Below, in pieces: positions 1 through 9,443 of a DNA stretch of 64,000 bases. The position numbers and the translations under genes are program-made. The stretch comes from an uncultured Clostridium sp. (GTDB taxonomy: Bacteria > Bacillota > Clostridia > TANB77 > CAG-508). Location: assembly GCA_900554175.1 (NCBI GenBank), contig USGK01000005.1:1-64000 (forward strand), read 5' to 3'. Each line of letters opens with the position of its first letter. The stretch's first letter is position 1. The notes under the pieces were generated by a model, which saw only the letters and a program-made list of their open reading frames with translations, was not told the DNA's origin and did no database searches.

Positions 1-166
1 AGATTTATATATAAATTAAAAGGTTTGAAAAAAATTTATTTTGAATTAAAATCTTTAAAAAAATTCTTGAATTAAAGCTTTTGCAAGATTATTATAGCTA
101 GAATTTAAACTTATGTCAATAGTTTTTAAGACTATTTTTATTTATACTTCTTTATATTAAACAATG
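1..166. other. AT-rich intergenic edge, no gene seen
   Basis: No open reading frame with a ribosome site is visible on either strand. The only structure is a loose direct repeat of TTGAATTAAA near 41-50 and 68-78. It lies downstream of the polysaccharide operon terminator. Confidence 0.5.
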
Positions 167-215
167 AAAAAATAGGCTAAAGAAAATATTAATATATTTT
201 CAATAACCTATTTTT
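167..215 (-). terminator. Terminator of the polysaccharide operon
   Basis: Arms 167-190 and 191-215 are an imperfect inverted repeat with AAAAATAGG and CCTATTTTT outer stems. Read on the minus strand the stem is followed by a T-rich tail. It lies just after the LCP gene, the last gene of the operon, so it probably ends that transcript. Confidence 0.7.
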
Positions 216-315
216 ATAAACTTTTTTATATTTTTATTTTTAACTTTTGAATCTCGTATCTTTATTATTTTGTTTTTTGGATAATTGTGTGTAAAAAATA
301 CCTTTAATCTAACTT

Positions 316-1389
316 TTATCTATATCCTGTTTTATCTATAATTGCTTGGCTTATTTTTTTAACTTTCTCAGAAGCAACATAATCTTCTTTGCCTAAAACT
401 TCTTTATGAAGTTTTTCTACACTTTCTTCAAGTGTTACAGGTACTCCATACCATACTCCACCTATCATATCCCCTTTTACTTCATAAGGCCATCCTATAT
501 TTTTTTCAAAAGAATATGATGCTATTTCAGGAATTAAAGACATTATTTCGTCTGTACTTATATTTGTATAAACTCTTGGTAGAACAACGTTTGCAAAACT
601 ATTTAAATCTCCTACACTCAATTTCTTAGCCTTCTCTGCAACTGCCATTAATACTGTTCTCATTCTTTCTGTTCTCTTATAATCTCCACCTTCAGTATAT
701 CTTATTCTTGAGTAAGCTACCGCTTGAACTCCATCTAAATTATATGTCCCTGCTGTTTTTATTTCTGATGATGCTTTTCCAACTGTTGCTGAAGTTCCTT
801 TTATATAATTATTTATATATTTAATTTCTGAAGGTTCAATTGTAATTTCAACTCCTCCTATTTGATCTACTATATCTACCATTGAGTCAAAATTTACTGT
901 TGCAAATTCTGTTATATTTAAATCTAAATTGGTATTTAGAGTGCTCATAGCCATGCTTGCTCCTCCAAATGCATATGCGTGTGTTACCTTGTCCAAATTT
1001 CTTCCTGTAATTTGTAAATATGTATCTCTATACACTGATACTAAATTTACTTTTTTATTTGATTGGTCTATTATTGCTAATATTATGCAATCACTTCTAG
1101 TTCCTTTTTCAAGTTCATTTTCTCTACTATCTACTCCAAAAAGTGCTATTGTTTTAAATCCTGTTAGATTTTCTTTTACTCCTTCATTTACTTCTATTGT
1201 ATTTTTATCTATTTCAACTTTTTGTGTTTTATCTATTGAATGTCTTATGTATAAATATCCACCTAAAACAATTCCTACAAATAATAAAATTATTATTAAT
1301 ATTGTTATTGCAAATATTTTAAAGAATTTTAGTATTTTGTTAGGTTTCTTCATTTTTTCTTCTTTATCAAAATCATCTGCAGTTTGCAT
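316..1389 (-). CDS. LytR-CpsA-Psr (LCP) family wall polymer ligase
   Basis: The 357-residue protein has a short cytoplasmic N-terminus, one membrane segment near residues 24-46 and a large extracellular LCP domain. The domain shows the family motifs: an IALFGVDSRE strand, the TRSDCIILA motif with Arg and Asp, and VYRDTYLQI. LCP enzymes transfer lipid-linked glycopolymers to peptidoglycan. Being last in the capsule operon, it probably attaches the polymer made by the upstream genes to the wall. A GGAGGTG ribosome site precedes the ATG at 1389. The gene overlaps the end of the VanZ gene by 17 bases, so the two are likely translationally linked. The family call is secure; the exact polymer is inferred. 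Confidence 0.93.
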   Translation of the reverse strand: MQTADDFDKEEKMKKPNKILKFFKIFAITILIIILLFVGIVLGGYLYIRHSIDKTQKVEIDKNTIEVNEGVKENLTGFKTIALFGVDSRENELEKGTRSDCIILAIIDQSNKKVNLVSVYRDTYLQITGRNLDKVTHAYAFGGASMAMSTLNTNLDLNITEFATVNFDSMVDIVDQIGGVEITIEPSEIKYINNYIKGTSATVGKASSEIKTAGTYNLDGVQAVAYSRIRYTEGGDYKRTERMRTVLMAVAEKAKKLSVGDLNSFANVVLPRVYTNISTDEIMSLIPEIASYSFEKNIGWPYEVKGDMIGGVWYGVPVTLEESVEKLHKEVLGKEDYVASEKVKKISQAIIDKTGYR

Positions 1390-1894
1390 TTTTACACCTC
1401 CAAAATTTTTTATTAATTTTTATAAAATTACAGCACATAATGTAAAATCCACAGCCTATTGCAGAACCTGCAGTATCTATTAAGCAATCAACAAAATTTG
1501 CATTTCTTCCTTTTACAAACAGCTGATGAAATTCGTCTGTACATGCATATAGAAAACACAATATTACCGTTAATATAATCTTTTTTCTTGTTACCAAATT
1601 GTATTCTTTTAATAAGCTCATTATAAGTATTGCTAGCACAAAATATACTGTAGCGTGTGCACATTTTCTTAATGGTTTGTTTAATGTTTTTACTATTTTT
1701 TTTATTTTGCTTTTACTTGGATGCTTGTCTGTTATTCCTGCTTGGTTTGTTATTTTTACAGATTTTTCCAGTGTTGTTTCTATTGTGTCTTTGCTTTTTG
1801 CATTTGATTCTTTTGATGGCATATTTGAAAAGATAAATATTGTCATGAGCCAAAGAATTATTAGTATGAAATTTATTGTTTTTTTCATTGACAT
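1373..1894 (-). CDS. VanZ family membrane protein (first copy)
   Basis: The 173-residue protein has an N-terminal membrane segment, the RKCAHATVYFVLA helix and the VanZ signature DEFHQLFVKGRNANFVD followed by a G-rich last helix. VanZ proteins are small polytopic membrane proteins of unclear biochemistry, first linked to low-level teicoplanin resistance. A second VanZ gene at 14996-15487 shares the LYACTDEFHQ core, so the two copies flank the polysaccharide operon. The ATG at 1894 has AAGGAAG only four bases upstream; the ATG at 1888 would have better spacing and may be the real start. Confidence 0.85.
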   Translation of the reverse strand: MSMKKTINFILIILWLMTIFIFSNMPSKESNAKSKDTIETTLEKSVKITNQAGITDKHPSKSKIKKIVKTLNKPLRKCAHATVYFVLAILIMSLLKEYNLVTRKKIILTVILCFLYACTDEFHQLFVKGRNANFVDCLIDTAGSAIGCGFYIMCCNFIKINKKFWRCKNANCR

Positions 1895-1903
1895 TTCTTC
1901 CTT

Positions 1904-3439
1904 TTATTTTTTCACTTTCTTTATAATTGGTTTCAATATTTTATCACTTAAAGAATTAAATTCTTCTGTTCTACATAAAATTATTAAATTCAAAAAGTTA
2001 GGGATAATTAAAACAATAATTGCCTTTAAAATTAATCCAATCCATCCATCAGATTTCACAAAATATGTTACACTTAATGTCACTATAGCAATAAAAATAA
2101 ATATCAAACAATATTTTATATATTTTTTTAAATACTTACTTACAGGCGTCTTAAATTCATATTTGTGTATTAAATATGGATCTATCCATGTATACGAAAC
2201 CAATTGAGCAATGCATGTTGCAAAAAATATTCCTGATACACCACATAATTTACATAAAGCTATTGAGAAAATTATATTTGTTATAGCTCCAATATATGGT
2301 GTAGCTTTACCTTTTTGAAATAATCCTAATGTAGTTCTATATGCATAACCTGGATTTCTTAGTCCTTCAATAAAAAAACTTAATGCTAATGCTATTGAAA
2401 CATCTATACCTAAAATATACTTTTCCCCTAACCAGATTCTAATAAATGGATTAAGTAATACAATAAAAGCAATAGCACAGAATGAATATATAATATAGTT
2501 TACAAATGTTATTTGATAAAAAACACTTTCTTTTTGCTTAGTATTTCCTACTACATTCAAATTTCCAATACTAGCTGTAATGCCATTAAGTGCTGATGTT
2601 ATAATTGATTTTATTGAATTAATAATCATTATGTAATTTGAACAAAACCCAACAGTACTTACATTAACTAGTGAAGATATCAAAATATTATCCGTACTAT
2701 TCATAATAACTCCACCAAATTTATATATAATCAAAGATTTCACATTTTTAAAAATATTATTGCTTTCTTCTTTAGATAAGGGCTTTATTTTTTTATCTCT
2801 CAAATAGGGATACATTTTATCAGCAATTTTAGACAAAATAATATTTTCTACAATCGTAGATAGAATTTCAACCGATAAATAAATTATAAAATTTCTTGTT
2901 AATAATAGACATATGATTTCCACAATACTTTTAATAAAATAAAAGATACTATCAACATTATTTATTACAGATTGTTTTTGATGAGCTGATATTATAGATT
3001 TTTTATATGTAAAAAAATATGAAGCAGAGGTATTAAATAAAAACATTATATAAATCAATATTAAATTTTCTACTATATTCGGCTTTTCTTTTATAACGAA
3101 ATCCATAAAAGGTATTACAAACAATCCTAATACGAATACAATAATACCTATTAGGTTATAAGACTTTTTATACAATTGCATTAAACTTTTTATCTTTTCT
3201 TTATCGTTTTCTGCAACCGGTCTATACATATTGAAGATTATAGCAGTTCCAATTCCTAGCTCAGCAAATGACAATATTGCCAATACATTAGTAAATAATC
3301 CATTAACACCTAGGTAATCTGTATTTAGCATCTTTATAAATACTGTCCTTACCACAAAAACCATTAATTTATTTATTATTTGTACAATTACACCTGTTTT
3401 AATATTATTAATTGAATTTTTTGTTCTAGATTCTTCCAT
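1904..3439 (-). CDS. Wzx-type polysaccharide flippase
   Basis: A 511-residue, highly hydrophobic protein with about 12-14 predicted membrane helices and the MATE/Wzx-like N-terminus (INKLMVFVVRTVFIKML, then a GVNGLFTNVLAILSFAELG stretch). These proteins flip undecaprenyl-linked repeat units across the membrane in Wzy-dependent assembly. Its ATG overlaps the stop of the upstream pyruvyl transferase gene by one base (TAATG), showing tight operon coupling. With Wzy at 6173-7345 and the initiating transferase at 13242-13976 it completes the core of a Wzx/Wzy pathway. The transported unit cannot be deduced from sequence. Confidence 0.9.
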   Translation of the reverse strand: MEESRTKNSINNIKTGVIVQIINKLMVFVVRTVFIKMLNTDYLGVNGLFTNVLAILSFAELGIGTAIIFNMYRPVAENDKEKIKSLMQLYKKSYNLIGIIVFVLGLFVIPFMDFVIKEKPNIVENLILIYIMFLFNTSASYFFTYKKSIISAHQKQSVINNVDSIFYFIKSIVEIICLLLTRNFIIYLSVEILSTIVENIILSKIADKMYPYLRDKKIKPLSKEESNNIFKNVKSLIIYKFGGVIMNSTDNILISSLVNVSTVGFCSNYIMIINSIKSIITSALNGITASIGNLNVVGNTKQKESVFYQITFVNYIIYSFCAIAFIVLLNPFIRIWLGEKYILGIDVSIALALSFFIEGLRNPGYAYRTTLGLFQKGKATPYIGAITNIIFSIALCKLCGVSGIFFATCIAQLVSYTWIDPYLIHKYEFKTPVSKYLKKYIKYCLIFIFIAIVTLSVTYFVKSDGWIGLILKAIIVLIIPNFLNLIILCRTEEFNSLSDKILKPIIKKVKK

Positions 3440-4539
3440 TATTTTTCCTCTTTATAAAAAATTTTATCTAATTTTTCAAATTGTCTATTCGCATCCTTAA
3501 TCTGAGCAGAGACATCAAATCTATATGAAAAATCTTCATCGGTTAATGATTTAATATCAAAATTCTCTTTATTGCGAATATCAAAAATCTTGCCTTTAAA
3601 ATTCATGTCATTAAAAACATTAATCGTTTTATCGCTATATGCTATGGGTATTACTGTTTTCCCTAATAACAATCCTAGAATATTAGCATGAAATCTACTT
3701 CCAAAAATAATTTGAGAATCTCCTAAAACATTTAAAGCTTCAGCAATATTTCCTGTATAAAAATACTTTTCTACACACGTTTTATCTTCTAACATTGAAA
3801 TTATTTGTTCAATAACTGCTTCATCTCCCTGTATTTTTGAAAAAGACATTAAAACAATATTATATTTCTTTTTTCTTAATAATTGTATCAATTCGACTAT
3901 CTTTTTATTATATTCTATTTGATTATCTTCAACACCATCCTTATTGACATTAATAACAGATATTATTGCTTTTTTTGAATTTGTAATATTTACATTACTA
4001 ACATCTAAAGTAAATACTATATCTGAAGCATGTCTAACATTTGGAAGTTCTTTAAATAAATCATATGAATACTTATCTCTAAAACAAACATCCTTTATTT
4101 TGGGAAATATCAAATCATTATGCATTTTTATATATTCTTTTGTTCTTACAGGTCCAAAATTTGCACCAATAATATAATTATTACAATTACTATTGAATAA
4201 GCTATTTTTATAGATTTCAAAGTCCATATTATCTTTTTCCATAAAAATAGACCCTCCTATTGTTATTACATTATCATACTTTTTTAAATCTTCTAATAAT
4301 ATAACTTTTTTACTTTTTATAAGTTTAAAGAACTTATTGCAAATAGCTTTAATAATAATTATTAAATTTTTTTTATTATATATCTTTATATTTTCATTAT
4401 CACATAATACATCTTTATATTCATATTTTGAATTCATATCAAAATTATAATTTTTATATCTTTCAAGAAAAACTTTCAAAAATAAATCATCACCTAAGTT
4501 TTTTTGAAAATATCCCTTTATTAAGTTTTTTTCATTCAT
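3439..4539 (-). CDS. Polysaccharide pyruvyl transferase family protein (second in operon)
   Basis: The 366-residue protein has the PS_pyruv_trans fold pattern: an N-terminal GDDLFLKVFLERY region, a GSIFMEKDN glycine-rich turn, YIIGANFGP, CFRDKYSYDLF, and the C-terminal SRFHANILGLLLGKTVIPIAY motif. The family includes CsaB and WcaK, which add pyruvyl ketals to sugars; some members may be glycosyltransferases. It sits between a GT2 gene and the flippase. The ribosome site at 4539 is weak (AGAAAGAA). A better GGAGGGAG lies about 35 bases further upstream, next to a hairpin at 4550-4573. Confidence 0.85.
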   Translation of the reverse strand: MNEKNLIKGYFQKNLGDDLFLKVFLERYKNYNFDMNSKYEYKDVLCDNENIKIYNKKNLIIIIKAICNKFFKLIKSKKVILLEDLKKYDNVITIGGSIFMEKDNMDFEIYKNSLFNSNCNNYIIGANFGPVRTKEYIKMHNDLIFPKIKDVCFRDKYSYDLFKELPNVRHASDIVFTLDVSNVNITNSKKAIISVINVNKDGVEDNQIEYNKKIVELIQLLRKKKYNIVLMSFSKIQGDEAVIEQIISMLEDKTCVEKYFYTGNIAEALNVLGDSQIIFGSRFHANILGLLLGKTVIPIAYSDKTINVFNDMNFKGKIFDIRNKENFDIKSLTDEDFSYRFDVSAQIKDANRQFEKLDKIFYKEEK

Positions 4540-4549
4540 TTCTTTCTAA

Positions 4550-4573
4550 ATATAGTTTTTTATCAAACTATAT
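4550..4573 (-). other. Hairpin between a strong SD and the pyruvyl transferase start
   Basis: ATATAGTTT at 4550-4558 and AAACTATAT at 4565-4573 form a 9-bp stem with a 6-base loop. In the RNA it lies between a GGAGGGAG sequence and the ATG at 4539. It could bring the distant Shine-Dalgarno sequence near the start codon or be a small processing site; this is inference. Confidence 0.4.
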
Positions 4574-4647
4574 CTCCCTCCCTCTTCATTTTATAGTATT
4601 GTATATATTCGTGTATTTATATAAAAAGTTTTAACACATTTAATTAT

Positions 4648-5601
4648 CTAAAATCCTAAAAAATGTTTTACACAGTATTTAATATACTTTTTAAAGTTCT
4701 TCTTTTTCCATTCTTTTACACACCTTTTGGCATTTTCCTTTGAATAATCATATCCAAATAATTTCAATGCACTCATTATCACATGTATATCAACAGTGAA
4801 AGTAGTTATATAGTGAGCCAATGAAGCATTAAATAGATACTTTTTTTCATTTTCCAATTTTTCTTGCAGAATTTCACTTGATATTTCTTTAATAAATTTT
4901 TCTTCTCTTTTATACACTTGATACAAATACCTGTACATTTCCTTATATATTTTTTTCATTGCTTGATTTTCATTTACACAATTATAGTCGTATGTAATTT
5001 CTTCAAATAATCCTATACTTTTTATACATTTATAATAATCAAGCAAGAATATCAAATCTTCTGCAAATGGAATATCTGCCTCAAATTGAATTTTATTTTT
5101 TTTTATTATGTCTGCTTTAAATATTTTTCCCCAAGGAGCAGATGAAACTTTATGTATAAAATCAAAATATTTTATATTTATTTCTTTTCCTTTTAATATT
5201 TCATTGTCATATTTAAACTCTAATATTTCATTCTTTTTTATCATTTTAAAACTTGTACATGCCAAATCAAGTTTATTCTTTTGAATGAAATTATATAAAT
5301 TACTTATATAATTTTTTTCAACCCAATCATCGCTATCTACAAATACAATATAATTTCCCCTACTTTTCTCAATTCCAAAATTTCTTGCATTTGAAACGCC
5401 ACCATTTTTTATATGATAAACATTTGCTCTTTCATCTATCCTAGAAAAATCATCGCATATTTTACCAGATAAATCATTAGATCCATCATCAATTAATAAT
5501 AATTCAAAATTTTTGTAATCTTGTTCTAATATTGATTTAATACATCTGTTTAAAAATAATTCTGAATTATATATTGGAATAATTATAGATACTAATTCCA
5601 T
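4648..5601 (-). CDS. GT2 family glycosyltransferase
   Basis: The 317-residue protein begins with the GT-A fold pattern VSIIIPIYNSELFLNRCI, has the IDDGSNDLSG nucleotide-binding turn, NGGVSNARNFGI, and the DXD-type FVDSDDWV at about residues 90-97. It would transfer one sugar from a nucleotide donor to the lipid-linked repeat unit on the cytoplasmic side. An AAAAAGGAG ribosome site precedes the ATG. It is related to the other GT2 at 7347-8318, sharing NARNFGI/NARNYGI and the DSDD motif. Donor and acceptor sugars cannot be assigned. Confidence 0.93.
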   Translation of the reverse strand: MELVSIIIPIYNSELFLNRCIKSILEQDYKNFELLLIDDGSNDLSGKICDDFSRIDERANVYHIKNGGVSNARNFGIEKSRGNYIVFVDSDDWVEKNYISNLYNFIQKNKLDLACTSFKMIKKNEILEFKYDNEILKGKEINIKYFDFIHKVSSAPWGKIFKADIIKKNKIQFEADIPFAEDLIFLLDYYKCIKSIGLFEEITYDYNCVNENQAMKKIYKEMYRYLYQVYKREEKFIKEISSEILQEKLENEKKYLFNASLAHYITTFTVDIHVIMSALKLFGYDYSKENAKRCVKEWKKKNFKKYIKYCVKHFLGF

Positions 5602-5636
5602 TTCCTTGATACTCCTTTTTAATTATTTAACTTATA

Positions 5637-6176
5637 TTATTTTTTTACCTTTGCGGGAACTCCAACTAATATTGCTCCTTCTTCATAACAAGATTTAGTT
5701 ACTACTGCATTAGCACCAATTTTAACATTATTTGCAATAAATACATCTCCTATTACTTTAGCACCAATACCAATATCCACATTGTCCCCTATTACAGGAG
5801 CTTTTACCGAAGTATCTCCCTTATTTCCAATACAATTTTCCCCATGTAATTGACAATTTTTTCCAATCTTTGCTTTTCCGTTTACAACTACACTTCCATA
5901 ATGCCAAATCTTTAAACCTTCTTCAATACAATTTGGCCACATTGTTAATCCATATTTAGACCCTAATAAATTCTTTCTTATTTCCCAAATATAATAACGC
6001 AATTTATGATTCATATTTTTATGATATTCCATATATCTAAGCGAAACTATAAATTTCCATATCAAATAATCATGGTCTGATAATAAGAATAATTTTATTT
6101 TTTCTTTTTTATTTTTAAAATATTTTTTTTCATCTTCTTTTAAAACATATTTCAATTCATTTCTACTTCTTATCAT
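5637..6176 (-). CDS. Hexapeptide-repeat acyltransferase (serine acetyltransferase-like)
   Basis: The 179-residue protein has a helical N-terminal half and a C-terminal left-handed beta-helix. Imperfect hexapeptide repeats run from GSVVVNGKAKIGKNC through VKIGANAVV, ending in the family hallmark VGVPAKV. EPS-locus members of this CysE-like family O-acetylate sugars with acetyl-CoA. The ATG overlaps the Wzy stop by four bases (ATGA), so the pair is translationally coupled. It probably decorates a sugar of the repeat unit; the acceptor is unknown. Confidence 0.88.
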   Translation of the reverse strand: MIRSRNELKYVLKEDEKKYFKNKKEKIKLFLLSDHDYLIWKFIVSLRYMEYHKNMNHKLRYYIWEIRKNLLGSKYGLTMWPNCIEEGLKIWHYGSVVVNGKAKIGKNCQLHGENCIGNKGDTSVKAPVIGDNVDIGIGAKVIGDVFIANNVKIGANAVVTKSCYEEGAILVGVPAKVKK

Positions 6177-7345
6177 TTATTTTTCTCCTTGTCTGGTAAT
6201 CTATTTTCAGAATAAAATATTTTTACAACTGGCAACCCAATTACATATATAATATACATAAATAATCCATTTGTATATGCTAAAAGTAGTATGCTGACCA
6301 TAAATAAAAATGAATGTTTAATATTATTTGAAAATGAAAAGCTTATAATTAAATAAGCTGATATAATCAAATAAATAAAACCATATCCCAATAATATATT
6401 AACCAAATCGTTATGTGCATGCAAGGCCGTTCCAAAATGCCTTAAATAAATTTTTCTCAATTTTTCCATACCTATTCCAGTAATTTTTTGTTTCATTGTT
6501 GTTTCATTAAAATAATAATCTCTACCTAATTGTGTCATTTCATCTCTACCATTAGAAATCGTGCCTCTTTCAGCTGCTGAAATAGTCTTTTTAACTAATG
6601 GATTATTTATTAGTACTCCAGTATATATACCTATAACGGTTAAAATTGGTAAGACTAAAAAACAAACTATTATTTTTTTACTATAATTTGTTCTTTTAAA
6701 ATCTAAAAACAAATATATAATCAAAACTAGAAAAGCACTTCTTACCGCTGTTGCTATTATCATAACTGTCATTATCATTTTTAAAATTAGAATTTTCTTA
6801 TAATTTTTTTTATTTCTAACGCAATTACACATTGCATACATAACCAACAAAGTATATGCTAAAGAATGATTTAATGAATATGGTCCTCTAAGCGATAGTG
6901 TAGAATTATCCTGTAAATATAAACCTTTACCTAGAAATAACCAAATAATAACCATAGAAATTACAGCTAAACTGGTAAATATAGTGACTTTTTCTTTTGA
7001 TTTAAAAAATTCATAGCTTACTTTATAAAAGTCATCATTCTTATAAATAAATATTAAATACATTATAAAAAAACAAAAATACAGATTATCTGTTGAGAAA
7101 AAAGAAGTTATTGAATTAGCATTTATAACAGTTAATGCGCATAATAATACTGTAAAAATCATTTTAAACATCTTACGCTCTATTACATAAGTTAACATTA
7201 TAAATATAAAAAATAATATTATAATTGGTAAATTCAAAATCTTAATTCTATCATTACTTATACAATTTATAATTAAATTTAAAATTGGATATAATAAAAC
7301 AATATTGCAAATTATTTTATAAGCTTTTTCTTTATTTATATTCAT
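6173..7345 (-). CDS. Wzy-like polysaccharide polymerase (O-antigen ligase family)
   Basis: A 390-residue protein with about ten membrane segments and one larger external loop around residues 255-325 that holds SNGRDEMTQLGRDYYF, GIGMEKL and HAHNDLVNILLGYGF. The NGR and HNDL motifs in this loop are typical of Wzy_C/O-antigen ligase domains. It would join flipped repeat units at the outer membrane face. An AAGGTGG ribosome site precedes the ATG. It lies beside the acetyltransferase and two GT2 genes, as expected for a Wzy-dependent locus. Confidence 0.87.
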   Translation of the reverse strand: MNINKEKAYKIICNIVLLYPILNLIINCISNDRIKILNLPIIILFFIFIMLTYVIERKMFKMIFTVLLCALTVINANSITSFFSTDNLYFCFFIMYLIFIYKNDDFYKVSYEFFKSKEKVTIFTSLAVISMVIIWLFLGKGLYLQDNSTLSLRGPYSLNHSLAYTLLVMYAMCNCVRNKKNYKKILILKMIMTVMIIATAVRSAFLVLIIYLFLDFKRTNYSKKIIVCFLVLPILTVIGIYTGVLINNPLVKKTISAAERGTISNGRDEMTQLGRDYYFNETTMKQKITGIGMEKLRKIYLRHFGTALHAHNDLVNILLGYGFIYLIISAYLIISFSFSNNIKHSFLFMVSILLLAYTNGLFMYIIYVIGLPVVKIFYSENRLPDKEKNK

Positions 7346-7346
7346 C

Positions 7347-8318
7347 CTATAACCACCTTATTTTTTTTATAATTCTCTCTAATAAATTCATATTTATTCT
7401 TGCAATTTTCATTAGTATTATATCTCTAAATTTCATATTAGAATTTATTTTTATTTTTTTCACTTGTTCATTTAGAATATCTTCAGCATATTCTAATTCT
7501 TTATCGAAGTTAGCATTTGATCTAACAATTTTTTTGATAATGCTTAATGATGCAATTATTCTTCGATAAAAAATAGCATTTTGATTTACATTACAATTTT
7601 TATCAATAAAATCACACATCTCCATACTCAAAATTAGAGAATCCATATTTTTGCTTTTAAAACTCATATGTGATATACTATCACTTCTTATAAAATAAAA
7701 ATATAGTTTTTTCTTGCCTAAAACTACACTTTTAGCTTTATAAAATAACTTATAAGTTGTTCCAATATCCTCAAATAACATTCCTACTGGATATTTAACT
7801 CCATCCAACAACTCTCTCTTATATAATTTTCCCCACGCACTACATTGTATTTTTTTATTATACAATAACTGCTCTAATGCATCATTAGAATTAAATATTT
7901 CAATGCTATCATTTATCTCATTTACTTTTATGTTATCTTCTGAATTATAAAACGACTGATATCCACATATAGAAATATCTCCATTATATTTTTCTATTAA
8001 ATTCAGTAAGTATTCTATATAAGATGTATGTATCATATCATCACTATCAATAAACGCAATATAATCACCAGTAGCATATGGAATTCCATAATTTCTTGCA
8101 TCTGATAACCCACCATTTTCTTTCACTAATAATTTTATTCTATCATCTTTTTTCTTGTATTCTTCGCAAATTACTTGTGAATTATCTGTTGCACCATCGT
8201 TCACTAAAATTATTTCTATGTTTGAATAAGTTTGATTAATTACATTGTTTAAACAACGACTTAAATATTTTTCAACATTATAAACAGGAATAATAATCGT
8301 AACTTTTTTATTGTTCAT
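7347..8318 (-). CDS. GT2 family glycosyltransferase
   Basis: This 323-residue GT-A enzyme shows TIIIPVYNVEKYLSRCLN, LVNDGATDNSQ, NGGLSDARNYGI and FIDSDDMIH, the usual GT2 order of UDP-binding and metal-binding motifs. The C-terminal third has basic, amphipathic segments that could touch the membrane. AGGAGG precedes the ATG at 8318. One base separates its stop from the Wzy start. It likely adds a residue of the polysaccharide repeat; the sugar is unknown. Confidence 0.93.
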   Translation of the reverse strand: MNNKKVTIIIPVYNVEKYLSRCLNNVINQTYSNIEIILVNDGATDNSQVICEEYKKKDDRIKLLVKENGGLSDARNYGIPYATGDYIAFIDSDDMIHTSYIEYLLNLIEKYNGDISICGYQSFYNSEDNIKVNEINDSIEIFNSNDALEQLLYNKKIQCSAWGKLYKRELLDGVKYPVGMLFEDIGTTYKLFYKAKSVVLGKKKLYFYFIRSDSISHMSFKSKNMDSLILSMEMCDFIDKNCNVNQNAIFYRRIIASLSIIKKIVRSNANFDKELEYAEDILNEQVKKIKINSNMKFRDIILMKIARINMNLLERIIKKIRWL

Positions 8319-8333
8319 TTTAGCCTCCTAGTA

Positions 8334-9443
8334 TTATTTTAAAATAGCATCATTTAATTTTTCTATTGATTTCTTTCTATATTCATTTAATATTCTATTT
8401 ACATTTTCATAATCAATTTTTCTTTCTACCCATGAATAGTCATTATAATCTTTTAGAATTCTATCTTGACAATTAGTAAGCTCTAAAATATTAGTAATTC
8501 TAGTACTAGTCTCTTTTGGCAAAATATCAATAAATTTTCTATTAAAAATTAAAGAAAATACCGTACCATGAAAAGAGTCCGTAACCACATATTCCGCATT
8601 TTTAAAATATGCCATGAATTCTTGAGGTGTTGGTAAAAAAATCCCCTTCCCACCTCTAATTAAATTTTGCATAGAAGGACAAATTCTAACTAATTTCAAT
8701 CCGATTTTTTTGCTAAAATTCTTTGCATATTCAACAAATTCTTTATTATCATGTAACTGATAAACCAGTACATACTTGTCATATCTAGGTCTTACATCAA
8801 TAATGCTGTTCCATTCATCCTTATTTAATAACAAAGTTGGATCAAGAACTAATTCCACATTATTAATCCCAAGTTGATTTATTATTTCAACTGCGGATTT
8901 TTCTCTTACAAGAATTTTGCTATATTTATCAAGATACTGTTTCATTTTTAATTTAGTTTCATTTGATATATTAGTTTTACCTATACTAGCAGCATATGAT
9001 ATACACTTTTTTCCTTTAGGAGCAAATTCTAAAAAGTATGATTTATCACAATCTTCATTTCCTATTTTTCCCCATATCTGATCACTGCCAGAGCAATATA
9101 TATCAGCTTTTGGTGGATTATTTTTTAATTGTTCAAAAGATGTATACTCTATTTCAGTTTGTCTCAATAATTTCTTTCTAAATTTTTTAAATTTTTTATA
9201 AGAATATAAATAATTTGGAGTCTGAATTAAAAAATATATACTTCTTGTAATAATATTTTTTTTCCAAAAATCTGAATTATTGCATAATGTCTTTGCAATG
9301 TTCTTTCCTTGTTCTTCATCTTTTGTATAATCTATTATTTCACATTCATATCCTAATTTTTCAAATGCTCTTTGAGTTGCATAACTTTGTAATATAGATC
9401 CATAATTTGCAACCGAATGTCTAGTTATAACATCTATTTTCAT
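8334..9443 (-). CDS. Polysaccharide pyruvyl transferase family protein (first in operon)
   Basis: The protein starts MKIDVITRHSVANYGSILQSY, the usual N-terminus of clostridial PS_pyruv_trans proteins. It continues with DIYCSGSDQIWG, YAASIG, REKSAVEII, and the C-terminal VTDSFHGTVFSLIF motif. I chose the ATG at 9443 (369 residues) because AAAGGAG lies seven bases upstream; an in-frame ATG at 9482 lies deep inside the preceding gene. It overlaps the upstream glycosyltransferase by 23 bases. The close link to the FrhB-like gene at 10570 is a recurring partnership in EPS clusters. The likely role is pyruvylation or a related sugar transfer. Confidence 0.87.
   Translation of the reverse strand: MKIDVITRHSVANYGSILQSYATQRAFEKLGYECEIIDYTKDEEQGKNIAKTLCNNSDFWKKNIITRSIYFLIQTPNYLYSYKKFKKFRKKLLRQTEIEYTSFEQLKNNPPKADIYCSGSDQIWGKIGNEDCDKSYFLEFAPKGKKCISYAASIGKTNISNETKLKMKQYLDKYSKILVREKSAVEIINQLGINNVELVLDPTLLLNKDEWNSIIDVRPRYDKYVLVYQLHDNKEFVEYAKNFSKKIGLKLVRICPSMQNLIRGGKGIFLPTPQEFMAYFKNAEYVVTDSFHGTVFSLIFNRKFIDILPKETSTRITNILELTNCQDRILKDYNDYSWVERKIDYENVNRILNEYRKKSIEKLNDAILK

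Noticed and set aside
929..1483. Plus-strand 184-residue ORF opposite LCP and VanZ
   Set aside because: It lies wholly antisense to two recognised genes and has no ribosome site or family features.
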